Shown in pieces: positions 63,264 to 64,000 of a stretch of DNA of 64,000 nt. The DNA lies in contig CM001633.1 of NCBI GenBank assembly GCA_000309945.1, positions 2,754,199 through 2,818,198 of the forward strand, written 5' to 3'. Position numbers and translations under genes: made by a program. The stretch comes from Leptolyngbyaceae cyanobacterium JSC-12. Its GTDB lineage: Bacteria; Cyanobacteriota; Cyanobacteriia; Leptolyngbyales; Leptolyngbyaceae. The notes beneath the pieces were generated by a model. The model saw nothing but the letters and a program-made list of their open reading frames with translations. It was not told where the DNA came from and searched no databases. Numbering within the stretch: position 1 is the stretch's first letter; every line of letters begins with the position of its first letter.

Positions 63264-64000
63264 TGTTTTCCAAATAACAAGGCTCGCAATTCTGGTTGTT
63301 GACTAAATTTCCAAATTAGCCCATCTACTAAATAGTGATAAAGCACAATCATAGTAAAAGGGACAAATAGCCACATGCCCCAACCGCGATCGCCCAAGCC
63401 AACAATTTCAACTATCCCAACAACCATTCCATATACCATCGCAGCAGAAAACCACTGAATGGCTACCTGTCTAATATGGGGAAATCGCTGAGTTTGGTAG
63501 TGCATCATCCATCCCTGATATTGCACATCATGATATGCCGTTTCCAGAGCTTCAGCCACTAGAAACGGAGTTGTCGTTGCGAAATAAACTAAGTAGTGAG
63601 TAGACAAGGTTGCAGCTAAGAACAAAATCTTGGGGAGATTAATCGGCAGCCCGGTAATTAATCGATGAACTTGGCGTGCAACAAATAGAAATAAAAAGAA
63701 TAGAAAAAGACTCCACGTAACTTCTACAAACACTGGAGGAAGTTCAGGAAAGTAACTTTGTAAGTCCTGATAGATGACAATGGGACCTCCAATTTCGGTG
63801 TAGTCATTAAAAAAACAGGCAAACATCCCCATATTAAATACACCGAAATCAAGCCAATCATCAATGCGATGGCGATCGCGATTTAAGTTTTTGTAAGCTT
63901 TCAGAAAGCCATAATGCTGTCGAATGATGTGATAGCTACCAAAGACAGCAGCAAACACAATTAAGTCAGCTTCTCTACCTAGCCCTGTTACCAAGAAACC
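63230..64000 (-). CDS. Multi-pass membrane protein, start beyond the window edge
   Basis: At least 254 residues read leftward to a stop at 63230. The TTG at 63994 is close to the edge and not convincing, so the gene probably begins outside. It has about six hydrophobic segments, with histidines clustered around them (GSYHIIRQHYGF, STHYLVYFA, AYHDVQYQGWMMHYQ, YHYLVDGLIW). The histidine spacing suggests a metal-bound or heme-binding membrane enzyme, such as fatty-acid or carotenoid oxidases, but I do not recognise the family. The convergent overlap with the GGDEF gene is 34 bases. Confidence 0.7.
   Translation of the reverse strand, partial: GFLVTGLGREADLIVFAAVFGSYHIIRQHYGFLKAYKNLNRDRHRIDDWLDFGVFNMGMFACFFNDYTEIGGPIVIYQDLQSYFPELPPVFVEVTWSLFLFFLFLFVARQVHRLITGLPINLPKILFLAATLSTHYLVYFATTTPFLVAEALETAYHDVQYQGWMMHYQTQRFPHIRQVAIQWFSAAMVYGMVVGIVEIVGLGDRGWGMWLFVPFTMIVLYHYLVDGLIWKFSQQPELRALLFGKHQPTSVKDENS

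Noticed and set aside
1-64000. CRISPR array
   Set aside because: No set of regularly spaced direct repeats was found. Tandem repeats seen are short and lack spacers.

Overview
The window is chromosomal DNA of a cyanobacterium. The evidence is a photosystem II small subunit gene (psb30), a CpcS/CpeS-type phycobilin lyase, a probable carboxysome-positioning pair (mcdA/mcdB), a SecA lacking the C-terminal zinc motif, DUF4278 and DUF2232 genes, and frequent copies of the HIP1 octamer GCGATCGC. Gene content and long multidomain sensors suit a Leptolyngbya/Oscillatoria-like lineage, but I cannot name a genus from sequence alone.

Layout. 1-1710: the C-terminal remnant of a clan AA aspartic protease, cut by an insertion sequence (IS copy 1) whose transposase carries a one-base frameshift. 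1711-11851: a signalling block reading rightward: a hybrid histidine kinase that has lost its N terminus to the IS, a single-receiver response regulator, a second hybrid kinase with two decayed receivers, an ammonium-transporter/histidine-kinase fusion, and a receiver-class III cyclase whose residues predict adenylate cyclase. 11853-28157: tpiA, a NIL-domain ferredoxin, an acetyltransferase, a diheme cytochrome, secA, a pentapeptide-repeat membrane protein, a solute-binding lipoprotein, a bilin lyase, cobT/DUF2232, a TM/coiled-coil protein, tRNA-Met, tRNA-Lys and DUF4278. 28284-33389: oligopeptidase B, class II fructose-bisphosphate aldolase, and IS copy 2, which is intact and has a target duplication. 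33535-43236: glycosyltransferase, epoxide-hydrolase-like enzyme, lipoprotein, CHASE2-GGDEF-EAL, heptose-kinase-like PfkB enzyme, psb30, YkgJ, two half-size GDT1 transporters, hydrolase. 43692-50886: carbohydrate genes (GT4, polyphosphate glucokinase, glgA) around mcdA/mcdB, a broken TPR gene and hemC. 51603-57107: an 1834-residue secreted protein joining four phosphoesterase domains to RTX repeats. 57113-64000: aldo/keto reductase, DUF1036 protein, ATP-dependent DNA ligase, CHASE2-PAS-GGDEF and a partial membrane protein.

Themes. Nucleotide and phosphorelay signalling is dense: three hybrid kinases, a cAMP-type cyclase and two CHASE2 c-di-GMP proteins of opposite likely output. Nutrient sensing and scavenging is represented by ammonium (Amt-kinase) and phosphorus (the phosphoesterase polyprotein and polyphosphate glucokinase). 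The two IS copies share their ends and encoded protein and lie in opposite orientation about 30 kb apart. Copy 2 is a clean insertion; copy 1 sits at a scar where two unrelated genes were both truncated.

All calls come from reading translations and motifs. No database search was run.
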